Source: Acidithiobacillus ferrooxidans ATCC 23270 (GTDB lineage: Bacteria > Pseudomonadota > Gammaproteobacteria > Acidithiobacillales > Acidithiobacillaceae). From it: 64,000 nucleotides of DNA. Positions 38,501-48,246 of the stretch are shown in pieces (positions within the stretch are counted from its first letter, which is position 1; the number at the start of each line of letters is the position of its first letter). The notes beneath the pieces are model-generated. The model searched no databases. It had not been told where the DNA came from and saw nothing but the letters and a program-made list of their open reading frames with translations. The translations under genes were made by a program, and so were the position numbers. Location: NCBI RefSeq assembly GCF_000021485.1, contig NC_011761.1, forward strand, positions 2,634,001 to 2,698,000, given 5' to 3'.

Positions 38501-40366
38501 TTAACGATTCATGGGCTTACTTTGCCTAGCCCATAACTCTGCATAATGTCCGTTAGCCTGCAATAATTGCTGGTGATTACCCATTTCAGTAACCTGTCCA
38601 TTTGCCATCACAATAATGCGATCAAAATGAGCAATTGTGGAAATACGATGCGCTATGGCAATTACCGTACGCCCGGCCATGAGAGCATCCAACTCATGCT
38701 GAATTTCCTGTTCGGTAACAGAATCCAGAGCGGAAGTCGCTTCATCTAGAATCAATATGGGGGCATTTTTGAGGAACACTCGGGCAATGGCGATACGTTG
38801 ACGCTGCCCACCCGAAAGTTTGACGCCACGTTCGCCCACCTGCGCATCGAGACCAACCCGCCCGTAGGAGTCCACCAGATCCAGAACAAAAGCATCTGCG
38901 CGTGCCTTGCGTAAAGCATCTTCGACTTCTTCCCGAGTGGCGTTTTGTCGACCATAACGCACATTGTCAAGAATAGATCGGTGGAGTAGAGAAGTATCCT
39001 GAGAAACAACACCAATGAACTGGCGAAAGCTTTCTTGTTGGAGGCCTCTGACGTCCTGACCATCAACCAGAATACGCCCCTCATTCACATCAAAAAAGCG
39101 TAAGAGCAAGCTGACCAGTGTCGACTTTCCGGACCCGGAAGGGCCCACAATAGCTACTCGCTCACCAGGGGCAATCGCAATGGATACGTGATCAATATGC
39201 TTGATTTCATCTACTGTTCCGTCCTGCTGATGATAGCTGAACGAAACATCAGCAAAATCAATCCGCCCTGACTCGAAAACAAAGGGCTTGGCCAAGGGCA
39301 TATCGCCCATAATCCGGGGACGGTCTACAGAACGCATACCATCCTGAACAGTACCGATATTTTCGAAGATAGCGGAAAGATTATTCGCAACCCAGCCCGA
39401 CATATTCGCAATCTGCCAAACCAGTGGAATGGCTGTAACCAATATCCCGACAGATATGGTACCTTCATGCCATAACCAGAGTCCAACTCCGGTCGTTGCA
39501 CTGAGCAATAAAGCATTCAGCATGGTCAAGGAGGTCATCCAGGTGGTTACCATGCGCAGTGATGCCCAAAATGCAGAAGTGTGACTTATAAGCGCATCAC
39601 GCACAAATTGATCTTCATCTTCTGATTTGGCAAACAATTTTACAGTATGAATGTTGGTGTAGCTATCTACAATCGCTCCCGTCAGACCAGATCTTGCCTT
39701 AGAAAGCATATTGGATCGTTGGGTCAAACGCGGAATAAAAAACCACATCAAAAAACCATAAAATAAAAACCATAAAAATACCGGGGTTGAAAGCGTCCAG
39801 CTTTGCTGTGCAAGAATAATAATGGAGCTGATACCATATGTCAGCAAGTACCAGACTGCAGTCAGTGTCGCAACGGTGCTCTCCCGTAAAGAAGGGCCGG
39901 TTTGCATAACTCGATTAGCAATACGTCCAGCAAAGTCATTCTGGAAAAACCCCCAGCCTTGACGAATCAAACCACGATGGTTTTGCCAACGGATCAAGTT
40001 GGTAAAATTTGCAGCAATTGTCTGGTTGGTCACCAAATCATGAAAAAAATGAATAAATGGACGCAGTACGATGATCACAAAAGCCATGATCAAAATGGCG
40101 TGCAATTCATTTACTGGCAGTGCGTCAGACTTGGCATGAGATACATACCCAGTGATTCTGCCAATAAACAAGGGAATAGAAAGATCAACAATAGCCGTGA
40201 CAAAACCTGCAACAAACAGCAATATCATTGATCCTTTAACCTGAGAAATATAATTCCAATAAAAATTCCAGACAGAAGCTCTTTGATTATGATCTAAAAT
40301 TTCATGGGTATCGTGATCCCGAAATATGTCAATCATTTTTTCGAATGTTTTATACATTCTATTCAC
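38501..40366 (-). CDS. ABC exporter, fused permease and ATPase
   Basis: 621 residues. The N-terminal half has about six membrane helices (ILLFVAGFVTAIVDLSIPLFI and others); the C-terminal half has Walker A GPSGSGKST, signature LSGGQRQRIAIAR and Walker B LILDEATSALD. This is a type IV (MsbA-like) half-transporter that should act as a homodimer. It ends the minus-strand operon of peptide uptake genes, 52 bases after a GNAT gene. It could export a peptide, a lipid or a toxic product of peptide breakdown; substrate unknown. An ATG nine bases inside (40357) is an alternative start. Confidence 0.9.
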   Translation of the reverse strand: MNRMYKTFEKMIDIFRDHDTHEILDHNQRASVWNFYWNYISQVKGSMILLFVAGFVTAIVDLSIPLFIGRITGYVSHAKSDALPVNELHAILIMAFVIIVLRPFIHFFHDLVTNQTIAANFTNLIRWQNHRGLIRQGWGFFQNDFAGRIANRVMQTGPSLRESTVATLTAVWYLLTYGISSIIILAQQSWTLSTPVFLWFLFYGFLMWFFIPRLTQRSNMLSKARSGLTGAIVDSYTNIHTVKLFAKSEDEDQFVRDALISHTSAFWASLRMVTTWMTSLTMLNALLLSATTGVGLWLWHEGTISVGILVTAIPLVWQIANMSGWVANNLSAIFENIGTVQDGMRSVDRPRIMGDMPLAKPFVFESGRIDFADVSFSYHQQDGTVDEIKHIDHVSIAIAPGERVAIVGPSGSGKSTLVSLLLRFFDVNEGRILVDGQDVRGLQQESFRQFIGVVSQDTSLLHRSILDNVRYGRQNATREEVEDALRKARADAFVLDLVDSYGRVGLDAQVGERGVKLSGGQRQRIAIARVFLKNAPILILDEATSALDSVTEQEIQHELDALMAGRTVIAIAHRISTIAHFDRIIVMANGQVTEMGNHQQLLQANGHYAELWARQSKPMNR

Positions 40367-40418
40367 CCGTTTGAACTTAGCGACTGTGATGGAAGAGATA
40401 CCGCTTATAGAAGAAAAA

Positions 40419-40904
40419 TCACTTCACCAGAGTGTATCGCATGGTGACATGTTCAATCCCGGCTTCTTCAAAAATGTTTCCTTCTGCCTCATAACCCAAC
40501 ACACTATAAAAGTTCTGGGCAGAAAGTTGAGCGTGACACCAGATTTCTGACAAACCCGACTCTCTGGCACTCTGGTGAATTCGCTCTACCAATTGACGGC
40601 CCACCCCACGCCGCCGATAGGGTTTGATCACCGCCAAGCGGCCCATTTTACCCTTTAGCTCGAGATCTAGACGAGCCGTTCCAATCGCAACACCATCACA
40701 ACACGCAAGAAAATGCTGACAATACACTTCCCTCTCATCCATCTCCAGGTTTTCTGGTACACCTTGCTCCCGAACAAATACGCGCATACGTAACTCCTCA
40801 ATACACTTTCTATCGCGCATAAAATCGGCAAGGTAAACTTCAATATTTTCTGCCAAAAGACACCTATTCAAAAACAGGATCAGTGTAGGCGTTGAGGATG
40901 GCAA
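40419..40904 (-). CDS. GNAT-family N-acetyltransferase
   Basis: Up to 161 residues; the start at 40904 overlaps the preceding gene by 25 bases, and a TTG inside is possible. Acetyl-CoA binding is shown by RLAVIKPYRRRGVGRQLVE. The N-terminal part (RVFVREQGVPENLEMDERE) matches the ElaA/YjcF-like group. It may acetylate an amine of an imported compound. Its place between a peptide-binding protein and an exporter suggests detoxification or modification of cargo; this is inferred. Confidence 0.85.
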   Translation of the reverse strand: MPSSTPTLILFLNRCLLAENIEVYLADFMRDRKCIEELRMRVFVREQGVPENLEMDEREVYCQHFLACCDGVAIGTARLDLELKGKMGRLAVIKPYRRRGVGRQLVERIHQSARESGLSEIWCHAQLSAQNFYSVLGYEAEGNIFEEAGIEHVTMRYTLVK

Positions 40905-42511
40905 TCTACAGAATAAACACCTTCCATCAACTGTGCGTGGGTCAAGTCTTGAGTATATTTCACAACGTACTTCGGATAAGGTAGAAAAATCACCGGTTGC
41001 TGAGCGTACGCATAATTCTCATATTGATACAAAAATTTTGTACTGTTTTTTTCTGTGCTATCGCGAACCAGCTTGTCCATCATGGAGTTGCTATAATCCC
41101 CATAATTACTACCACCACCAGTATTAAACAAACCATCACCGCTAGGATAGTAATCCGGATCATAGGACCAGACGATCATGGAAGCATCCCATTTCCCATG
41201 GGGGTGCAATTTAGCTAGTTCCAGATTGAATGGCAGGACGCGCAGGCGCATATCTATACCAACAGCCTGCCAGTCCGCTTTCAACATTTCCGCCACGGCT
41301 ATCAGCGTCTGGCTGGTGTCTGGAACCATCATCGTAAACTGAAGACGCTGCCCATTTCGCATCCGGACCCCATCCAGACCTGGTTGCCATCCCGCCTCCG
41401 CTAGTAACTGTTTCGCAGCAGAAGGATTATAGGCGAGGGCTGGGCGTGCCACGAGCTTCTTCATCTCTGGAGAAAGATACGTATCGGGATTAGTGGGTAC
41501 CGGATTAAAACTGGGGACGCCTAATCCATGAAATGCAATTTGGATGATCTGTGTCTGGTTGATCGCCAGAGCAAGCGCCTGCCTCACCTTTACATTCCGA
41601 AAAAAAGCTACCTGGGGATTGGTGAGATTCAACGTCACATAATTAAAACCATAACCACCGTTACTGACGCATGTTTTGAGGTTTTTTACCATGCTACGCG
41701 CTGCATACAAGTAATGCGGAATCATTCCCGCCTGAATGGTGCCTGTTTTCAGAGCCCAAAAGGCACTGGAATCAGAGGTGTACATTTTAAAATGTAGGTG
41801 CTCCAAAGCGGATGGATTTCCGGAATAATGAGGGTTTCGTATAAAGCTGATGCTCCGACCAGGGACGAAACGTTGCAGGTTGTATGGACCATCCACCACG
41901 GAAACCATAGCCGGGTTATCCTGAAGTTTGGACAGTGTATCTATGGAATAGTGTTTCCAGCGCCAGGCGGGCACTGGAAACAACTGAGACAATCCATTCA
42001 GTTCAAACCAGGTTGGGTTCACCGAACGTTTCAGTGTGATTTCCAGAGTCCGAGGATCAATAACCACTGCGCTTTCGATAATATTCGGTATTCCTCCCAT
42101 TCCCGCGTTGGGGTATCTTGGCCCGTATTGGCGAATCAGCGTAAGACAAGCCAAAGTATCTTCAGCCGTAACCGGTCTCCCGTCAGACCAACGCCAAACC
42201 TTGAGATGAATGATAAACTTTCGCCGGTTCGGCGATACGGTAATACTTTTGGCAATGGATTGCGGCCAGTTGATTTTCAGATTGGTGCCAATCCACAAAA
42301 GAGGCCGAAACATCAAGCTGATTATCTGCGCATTGGCACTGGAATCATTATTGACCACCGGCAGCAAAGAGTTGACATTCATGGGTGGAGACAAGCCCAC
42401 AGATGTCACTGTAGTCATCGACGAAACGGCGGCAATTGCGCTGCCAGCCAAACCGAGACTGAACAACACAACGCCAGAAAAAACGGACAGAACGCGGGAA
42501 GGTCGATTCAT
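40880..42511 (-). CDS. Peptide ABC transporter substrate-binding protein (family 5), second copy
   Basis: 543 residues with a Sec signal (LFSLGLAGSAIAA). The SBP_bac_5 fold is shown by SLMFRPLLWIGTNLKINWPQ near the N terminus, HLKVWRWSDGRPVTAEDTLA, and VRQALALAINQTQI in the middle. It is a diverged paralogue of the binding protein encoded at 46603-48246 (compare SLMYQPLLWVNRDFKINF). The signal lacks a lipobox, so it is probably free in the periplasm. Two binding proteins for one transporter suggest two related ligands. It is separated from the ATPase gene upstream by 106 bases. Confidence 0.92.
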   Translation of the reverse strand: MNRPSRVLSVFSGVVLFSLGLAGSAIAAVSSMTTVTSVGLSPPMNVNSLLPVVNNDSSANAQIISLMFRPLLWIGTNLKINWPQSIAKSITVSPNRRKFIIHLKVWRWSDGRPVTAEDTLACLTLIRQYGPRYPNAGMGGIPNIIESAVVIDPRTLEITLKRSVNPTWFELNGLSQLFPVPAWRWKHYSIDTLSKLQDNPAMVSVVDGPYNLQRFVPGRSISFIRNPHYSGNPSALEHLHFKMYTSDSSAFWALKTGTIQAGMIPHYLYAARSMVKNLKTCVSNGGYGFNYVTLNLTNPQVAFFRNVKVRQALALAINQTQIIQIAFHGLGVPSFNPVPTNPDTYLSPEMKKLVARPALAYNPSAAKQLLAEAGWQPGLDGVRMRNGQRLQFTMMVPDTSQTLIAVAEMLKADWQAVGIDMRLRVLPFNLELAKLHPHGKWDASMIVWSYDPDYYPSGDGLFNTGGGSNYGDYSNSMMDKLVRDSTEKNSTKFLYQYENYAYAQQPVIFLPYPKYVVKYTQDLTHAQLMEGVYSVDCHPQRLH

Positions 42512-42617
42512 ATCTTAGATCGTCATCCTACTGATAAATACTGGAATCCATACATACTGGAGATAGTGGTCCCACTAAGACGCCCCCCTCTGCAGATTTT
42601 CCATAAAGATAGGCCCT

Positions 42618-43628
42618 CTATTCAGCATGAATGGCCCCCTTACTCAGATACGCGTCCCGCAAGGGAAAATGGCAAGCCACCTGATGACCCAACCCGACAG
42701 AGCTAAGCAATGGTCTTTCGCTGCTGCAGATGGCCTCAGCCTTCGGACAACGGGTGTGAAAGGCACAGCCTGAGGGCGGATTCACCGGTGAGGGCGGCTC
42801 ACCGACCGGCTCCGGTAGATGTGGCAGCTCCCCCTGTCGGACCATGGGCGGCAGAGCATCCAGCAACGACGCGGTGTAAGGGTGCGCGGGGCTGGAGATG
42901 AGCGTGGGGGTGGGGGCGATTTCCACCACACGCCCCAGGTACAGCACGATGACATTTTGCGCGAGATAAGAAACCGCGCCTAGATCATGGCTGATGAACA
43001 CATAACTGAGGCCCATCTCCTTCTGTAGATCCCGCAACAGATTCAGAATGCGGGCCTGCATGGAAACATCCAGACCAGAAGTAGGCTCATCCAGTACCAA
43101 CAATTGTGGCTCCGTAGTGAGCGCTCGGGCGATGGCAATCCGCTGACGTTGTCCCCCTGAGTATTGTCCCGGGTAACGGTTCATGGCCCGCCGGTGCAGT
43201 CCCATTCGCTCCAGCAATGCCTCCGCTTTCCGCCGCCGTTCACCGGGTGTGCCGATGCCCTGCAGTAACAAAGGCTCCATGATGATCTGCCCGACCGTCA
43301 TGCGCGCATTCATGGAATCAAAGGGGTCCTGAAAAACCATCTGCATCTGCTGACGAAAGGGACGCATCTGTTTTTCAGGGAGGGCCGTCAGATTGGTTCC
43401 TTTGAAGTAAACCGCTCCGGCACTGGGACGTACCAGATGGAGAATGGCGCGGCCCAGTGTGCTCTTCCCGGAACCGGACTCGCCAATCAAACCCACCGTC
43501 TGTCCTTGCTCCAGACCAAAATGGATATCACTCAGCGCATGAATGGTACCCTGGCTCTGGCGGAGCAGCCCGCCCTCACCCAGGTGAAACCGCACATCCA
43601 GATTTTTCACTTCCAACCAGGCGCTCAT
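42618..43628 (-). CDS. Peptide ABC transporter ATPase, OppF/DppF type
   Basis: 336 residues: Walker [10 protein letters not shown], signature YSGGQRQRIAIARAL, Walker B LLVLDEPTSGLDV, and the C-terminal oligo_HPY region with NPPSGCAFHTRCPKAEAIC, whose cysteines are typical of an iron-sulfur or metal site in OppD/OppF proteins. It pairs with the next ATPase and the two permeases. The start overlaps the previous gene by four bases. Confidence 0.95.
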   Translation of the reverse strand: MSAWLEVKNLDVRFHLGEGGLLRQSQGTIHALSDIHFGLEQGQTVGLIGESGSGKSTLGRAILHLVRPSAGAVYFKGTNLTALPEKQMRPFRQQMQMVFQDPFDSMNARMTVGQIIMEPLLLQGIGTPGERRRKAEALLERMGLHRRAMNRYPGQYSGGQRQRIAIARALTTEPQLLVLDEPTSGLDVSMQARILNLLRDLQKEMGLSYVFISHDLGAVSYLAQNVIVLYLGRVVEIAPTPTLISSPAHPYTASLLDALPPMVRQGELPHLPEPVGEPPSPVNPPSGCAFHTRCPKAEAICSSERPLLSSVGLGHQVACHFPLRDAYLSKGAIHAE

Positions 43629-44692
43629 GCGGCACCCCCGACCGGATGAATACAGTAAAAATGATGGTCGTCACCGCTACGTGGTGGATAGGCCGTCAGA
43701 CATTCCGGAGTCATCGCCGGACAACGTTCGGCAAAGCGGCAACCCACCGGAAACTCCTGAGGACGCGGCGGAAGCCCGTCAATATCGGTCAGTCGTTCTT
43801 CGCTGTTGACCAGGCGGGGAATGGCGTGGAGTAATGCCTGGCTGTAGGGATGCCGGGGAGCAGTAAAAAAAGCCTCTGCAGGCCCCTGCTCCACCGTCTT
43901 TCCCGCATAAAGCACCATGACCTTCTGGGCATACTCGGCAACCAGGGACAGATCATGGGTAATGAAAATCACGGCCATTCCCTGTTCTTTTTGCAGGCGC
44001 TGAATCAGGCGCAGAATCTGAGCCTGATTGATGACGTCCAGGGCGGTCGTCGGCTCATCGGCAATGAGCAGTCGGGGTTTGCAGGCCAGCGCCATGGCGA
44101 TCATCACCCGTTGCCGCATCCCTCCGGAGAATTGATGGGGATAATCATCCAGACGTTGGGACGCATCCGGAACCCCCACTTCCTGCAGCAAAGACAGGGC
44201 ATGTTCACGCGCCGCTGTTGGAGATGCACCAAAATACAGCCGGTAAGGTTCGGCAATTTGCTGGACAATGGTCAGACTGGGATTGAGGGACGATAAAGGA
44301 TTCTGGAAAATCATCCCGATTTCCCGGCCACGCGCGGTTCGCAGGGCGGCATTGGTTAAACGCGTAATGTCTGTTTCGCCGAGTTGCACAGAACCCTTGC
44401 TGACTTTTCCACCCCAAGGCAGCAGACCCATGAGGGCCGCAGCGGTCATGGATTTGCCGGACCCCGATTCACCCACCAACCCCAATGTCTCGCCAGCGGC
44501 CACCTCAAAATTTAAGTCTTCGATGACGTTGAAGGTCTTGCGCCCGCGCCCGAAAGTCACGGTGAGATCACGGACCCGCAATCCGGCACCTGCCGAAGAT
44601 GGGCGCGCGTCCTGAAAATTTTGCACAAGATCACTGCGCATATCGCTTTCGCGCAGGGGAATATGCGAACGATGAAGGGCTTTTTCCGTCAT
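43625..44692 (-). CDS. Peptide ABC transporter ATPase, OppD/DppD type
   Basis: 355 residues from the ATG at 44692 (MTEKALHRS); the open frame extends to 44737 inside the permease gene. Walker [10 protein letters not shown], signature [15 protein letters not shown], Walker [14 protein letters not shown], and the C-terminal [10 protein letters not shown] with conserved cysteines. It forms the motor with the OppF-type subunit. It lies one base after the permease stop and overlaps the next gene by four bases. Confidence 0.95.
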   Translation of the reverse strand: MTEKALHRSHIPLRESDMRSDLVQNFQDARPSSAGAGLRVRDLTVTFGRGRKTFNVIEDLNFEVAAGETLGLVGESGSGKSMTAAALMGLLPWGGKVSKGSVQLGETDITRLTNAALRTARGREIGMIFQNPLSSLNPSLTIVQQIAEPYRLYFGASPTAAREHALSLLQEVGVPDASQRLDDYPHQFSGGMRQRVMIAMALACKPRLLIADEPTTALDVINQAQILRLIQRLQKEQGMAVIFITHDLSLVAEYAQKVMVLYAGKTVEQGPAEAFFTAPRHPYSQALLHAIPRLVNSEERLTDIDGLPPRPQEFPVGCRFAERCPAMTPECLTAYPPRSGDDHHFYCIHPVGGAA

Positions 44693-44693
44693 G

Positions 44694-45605
44694 TTAGCGC
44701 CCCTCCAGACGGGCGAGGAGCCCCTGCCCCAGCACATTCATCGCGACAATCGCCAGAAAAATGGCCACGCCGGGAAAAACAATCAGCCACCAGGGGCCGA
44801 TAATCACTAGTTGTAATCCGTCATTGAGCAATCCCCCCCAGGAGGCGTGGGGCGGTTGTATCCCCAATCCCAAAAAGGACAAACCGGAAAGGGCCAGGAT
44901 CAGATCCGCCACCATAAACGTGGCATTGACGATCAGAATCGGCAGCATGGACCGCAGCAAATGGGTGCGGGCGATATAAAAAGTGCTGGCCCCAAACTGG
45001 CGGGCAGCCAGGACATAGTCACGTTCCTTGTAGGCCAGCGCCTCATTGCGCACGATCCGCGCCAAACCCGGCCAGGACAGACAACCCAGCACCAGGATCA
45101 GGCTCAGGGCATTGAGGGGAATGATGGCCGCGAAAAAAATCATCAACACGATACCTGGCAGGGCGAGCAGCGCATCCAGTAAGCGCATCAGCACCTTGTC
45201 CAGCCAACGCGGGCTCATGGCGGCAATCATGCCGTAAATAATCCCCAATGAAATGGCTATCAGCGCACCTAACAGCCCTACTTCCAAAGTGGCCTGCCCA
45301 CCATCCATCATCCGCGCCAGCATGTTCCGGCCCAGATTGTCCGTGCCAAAAGGAAATTGCCAGGAAGGCGCCAGTAATAAATGATTGGCATGGATGGCGA
45401 GGGGACTGGCCGGATACAGTATCGGACCAAGCCAGGAAAATAACATCAAAAAAACAAATAAACCCAGTCCGGTCCAGGTCATGGGATGACCGTATTGTCC
45501 TACCCAATGCCGTAGGGAATCGGTCCAGAGCCGGGTAAACATGCCGGGAATGGGTCGCGCCACCAGGCTGTTGTTGACATTCATATCGGTCGGACTACTA
45601 CTCAT
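44694..45605 (-). CDS. Peptide ABC transporter permease, OppC/DppC type
   Basis: 303 residues with about six membrane helices. FGTDNLGRNMLARMMDGGQ is the usual OppC periplasmic motif, and the coupling loop EALAYKERDYVLAARQFGAS carries the EAA-type sequence. It forms the inner-membrane channel with the OppB-type permease. It overlaps that gene by eight bases. Confidence 0.95.
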   Translation of the reverse strand: MSSSPTDMNVNNSLVARPIPGMFTRLWTDSLRHWVGQYGHPMTWTGLGLFVFLMLFSWLGPILYPASPLAIHANHLLLAPSWQFPFGTDNLGRNMLARMMDGGQATLEVGLLGALIAISLGIIYGMIAAMSPRWLDKVLMRLLDALLALPGIVLMIFFAAIIPLNALSLILVLGCLSWPGLARIVRNEALAYKERDYVLAARQFGASTFYIARTHLLRSMLPILIVNATFMVADLILALSGLSFLGLGIQPPHASWGGLLNDGLQLVIIGPWWLIVFPGVAIFLAIVAMNVLGQGLLARLEGR

Positions 45606-46566
45606 AGCGCACCCTTACATCCAATATGCTGTTGGTGAGATCGGCTGCCAGATTGCCGAGTATGGTCAACACCCCGATGAGCAGGACAATGGCGGACAGC
45701 GTGGGGTAATCCTGCTCCAGAGCGGAGCGCCACAATAACCAGCCCAGTCCGGGATAGTTGAACACACTCTCGGTCAGGATCCCGCCGACAAAAATTCCGG
45801 GGATCATCATGCCGATGACCGTGACCAGAGGCCGAATGGCGTTGCGCAGAACATGATTAAGGGCGACACGCAGTGGCGGCACACCACGAGCTCGGGCAGT
45901 GCGCACATAATCCAGGCGATATTCACTCCGTGCCTGATGCCCGAAATAGCGGGACAAACCGGCGGTCAGGGGCAAGGCGATGGTAATGGCCGGCAGTACC
46001 ATATGATGGAAATAACTGCCGATGTTCAGCGCGCCACCCGCACTCTGCTCACCGCCAATGCCACCGGGCGGAAACCAGCTGACATAAATGGCAAAAAACA
46101 GGATCAGCATGACGCCAATGAAAAAAGTCGGAATAGAATACACAATAATTTGACCGGCGCCGATGAGAACGCCGGGCGTACGTTCTGCCCAGTACCCTTG
46201 GAACATGCCGATGAGTACCGAAAAAAGAACGGCGATGACGGTGGCCAGCACGTAAAGAATAATGGAATTCGCCAGATAGGAGCCCATCAAGGACGCAACC
46301 GGCGCATGTTGGGTGAAGGAATAGCCCAGATTGCCTTCAAAAAGATGTTCCCACCAGATGCCGTACTGCTGCCAGATCGGATGATCCAGACCCATTTGTT
46401 TATTGAGCGCAGCTACGGCTTCCGGTGTTGCATGCATACCCAGAATACTGTATGCGGGCCCACCGGGTGTGGCATGAATCAACAAAAACACGATGGTAAC
46501 CAATAAAAACAAGGATAAAACCGATGTCCCCAAACGATTGAGAATCATGCGTCGCATCATCACCAA
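45598..46566 (-). CDS. Peptide ABC transporter permease, OppB/DppB type
   Basis: 322 residues with about six membrane helices. The N terminus MILNRLGTSVLSLFLLVTIV and the segment GGPAYSILG are typical of OppB; the EAA-type loop is LDYVRTARARGVPPLRVALN. Several closely spaced in-frame ATGs make the exact start uncertain by a few codons. It starts 36 bases after the binding-protein stop and overlaps the OppC-type gene by eight bases. Confidence 0.95.
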   Translation of the reverse strand: MVMMRRMILNRLGTSVLSLFLLVTIVFLLIHATPGGPAYSILGMHATPEAVAALNKQMGLDHPIWQQYGIWWEHLFEGNLGYSFTQHAPVASLMGSYLANSIILYVLATVIAVLFSVLIGMFQGYWAERTPGVLIGAGQIIVYSIPTFFIGVMLILFFAIYVSWFPPGGIGGEQSAGGALNIGSYFHHMVLPAITIALPLTAGLSRYFGHQARSEYRLDYVRTARARGVPPLRVALNHVLRNAIRPLVTVIGMMIPGIFVGGILTESVFNYPGLGWLLWRSALEQDYPTLSAIVLLIGVLTILGNLAADLTNSILDVRVRYE

Positions 46567-46602
46567 TTACTCCTGAACCGTGCTCTAGGTAAATAGAAGC
46601 TG

Positions 46603-48246
46603 TTATTTATCATGGCTAACCCATAAAAACTGTGGATAAAAACCACCTCCCGGAGTGATGGCATGGCTAACACCATGAATGTTTTTAGCAGCCATCACAA
46701 ACAATTGCATGTTAGGAAGAACAATAACTGGCTGCTGCTTTGTAAAATAGTTTTGGAATTTATACAAGGCATCAAGCCCCGGTGTGATTCTTATTTTATC
46801 CATCATTACATCCATTTTTTTGTTGCAGTAATGGTAACTGTTCTGAACGCCACCACACTTGAAAATGGAACCACCCGTAGGATATGCAGTTTGCGACCAG
46901 GCGAGATAAACCGCCTGCCAGTTTTTGCTATGTGGATCGATCATTTTTTCGTAAAGCTCATTAAATGGCATTTCCCGCATACGCACCAAAATACCGACTT
47001 TGGCAAACATGGTTGCCAACAAGGTTGGCCCCCTGATCATGGATGGCGGAATATACAAAGTAAACATCATCTTATGACCATCTTTTACACGAATACCGTC
47101 GGATCCGCGATGCCAACCCGCTTCGTTCAGCAATTTATCTGCCAGCGCCGGATCATAAGCGCCTTGTTTGAGTAAGGTCTTGGCCTCCGGCGACAAATAT
47201 ACTGGAGGATTTCCCGGCACCAGCCCATAAGCACGGGCACCATGACCAAAACCCATCACCTTGATCATCAAATTCTGATTGATGGCATGCATCATGGCCT
47301 GGCGCACCAACACGCTCTTCACAAATGCAATTTTTGGATTGGAAAAATTAAACCCCAGGTAATTGAACCCCCAATTGGGTCCACTGATTGTCAATCGGTC
47401 ATCCGTCAGTTGTTTACGTGCCGGATACAGGGGAGGCGGCAAATTACCCAACTGAATCGTACCGCTCTTCAAGGCGAAAAACACACTGGCATTAGAATTG
47501 AGAAAACGGAATATCAAGCGGCTGATATGCGGCTTGTCAGGACCGCTGTACGCGGGATTCGGGACCATACTGGCATAGCGTCCGGCATGAAAGCTTTCCA
47601 GTCGGAAAGGCCCGTCTACCACCGAATAAAACTGTGGATTGGTCATATTATCATTCATCTGTTTGACGGTGTAATGCTGCCAGCTATGAGCAGGATAGGG
47701 ATAAAAATCACTCAATCCAGACAGTTCAAACCAGGTGGGATTTACTGATCGCGTTGTAACCACATGAAATGCATACGGTCCCAGCACCTTGAATGACTGG
47801 ATATCGCCAGGAAACCCGCCACTATCCCAACCGGGCCACAAGGGCCCCAACTTCATCAGCATGTGATACGTATAAGCCACGTCTGCCGTAGTCACAGGAA
47901 TTCCATCAGACCACTTCCAGTGGCGGGATAAATAAACCGTATAGCTACGATCCTTTTGACCTACAACGATTTTTTTGGCAATGCTCAACTTAAAGTTGAT
48001 CTTGAAATCACGGTTGACCCAGAGCAGAGGTTGATACATCAAACTTTCCGCCTCTGAATCATACGCTGATGAGGTCAGCAAAGGGTTGAAACCATTCATG
48101 GCGGAAGGTGGAGCCAACCCCACTCCTGGCACCGTCACAACGGTTCCACCATTCTGAATTTTGGGGCTGTCCGCCCCATGGGCGACAGCCCCGGCTCCGA
48201 TCAAACTGGATACGATCAACGCCGCCTTCAACCTCGTCCAGTTCAC
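46603..48246 (-). CDS. Peptide ABC transporter substrate-binding protein (family 5), first copy
   Basis: 547 residues with a Sec signal ending VAHGADS. SBP_bac_5 features: SLMYQPLLWVNRDFKINF, LSRHWKWSDGIPVTTADVAY and VRQAMMHAINQNLM. It is a paralogue of the binding protein at 40880-42511. The start overlaps the stop of the transglutaminase-like gene upstream (ATGA), so capture of ligand is translationally tied to these proteins. Confidence 0.93.
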   Translation of the reverse strand: MNWTRLKAALIVSSLIGAGAVAHGADSPKIQNGGTVVTVPGVGLAPPSAMNGFNPLLTSSAYDSEAESLMYQPLLWVNRDFKINFKLSIAKKIVVGQKDRSYTVYLSRHWKWSDGIPVTTADVAYTYHMLMKLGPLWPGWDSGGFPGDIQSFKVLGPYAFHVVTTRSVNPTWFELSGLSDFYPYPAHSWQHYTVKQMNDNMTNPQFYSVVDGPFRLESFHAGRYASMVPNPAYSGPDKPHISRLIFRFLNSNASVFFALKSGTIQLGNLPPPLYPARKQLTDDRLTISGPNWGFNYLGFNFSNPKIAFVKSVLVRQAMMHAINQNLMIKVMGFGHGARAYGLVPGNPPVYLSPEAKTLLKQGAYDPALADKLLNEAGWHRGSDGIRVKDGHKMMFTLYIPPSMIRGPTLLATMFAKVGILVRMREMPFNELYEKMIDPHSKNWQAVYLAWSQTAYPTGGSIFKCGGVQNSYHYCNKKMDVMMDKIRITPGLDALYKFQNYFTKQQPVIVLPNMQLFVMAAKNIHGVSHAITPGGGFYPQFLWVSHDK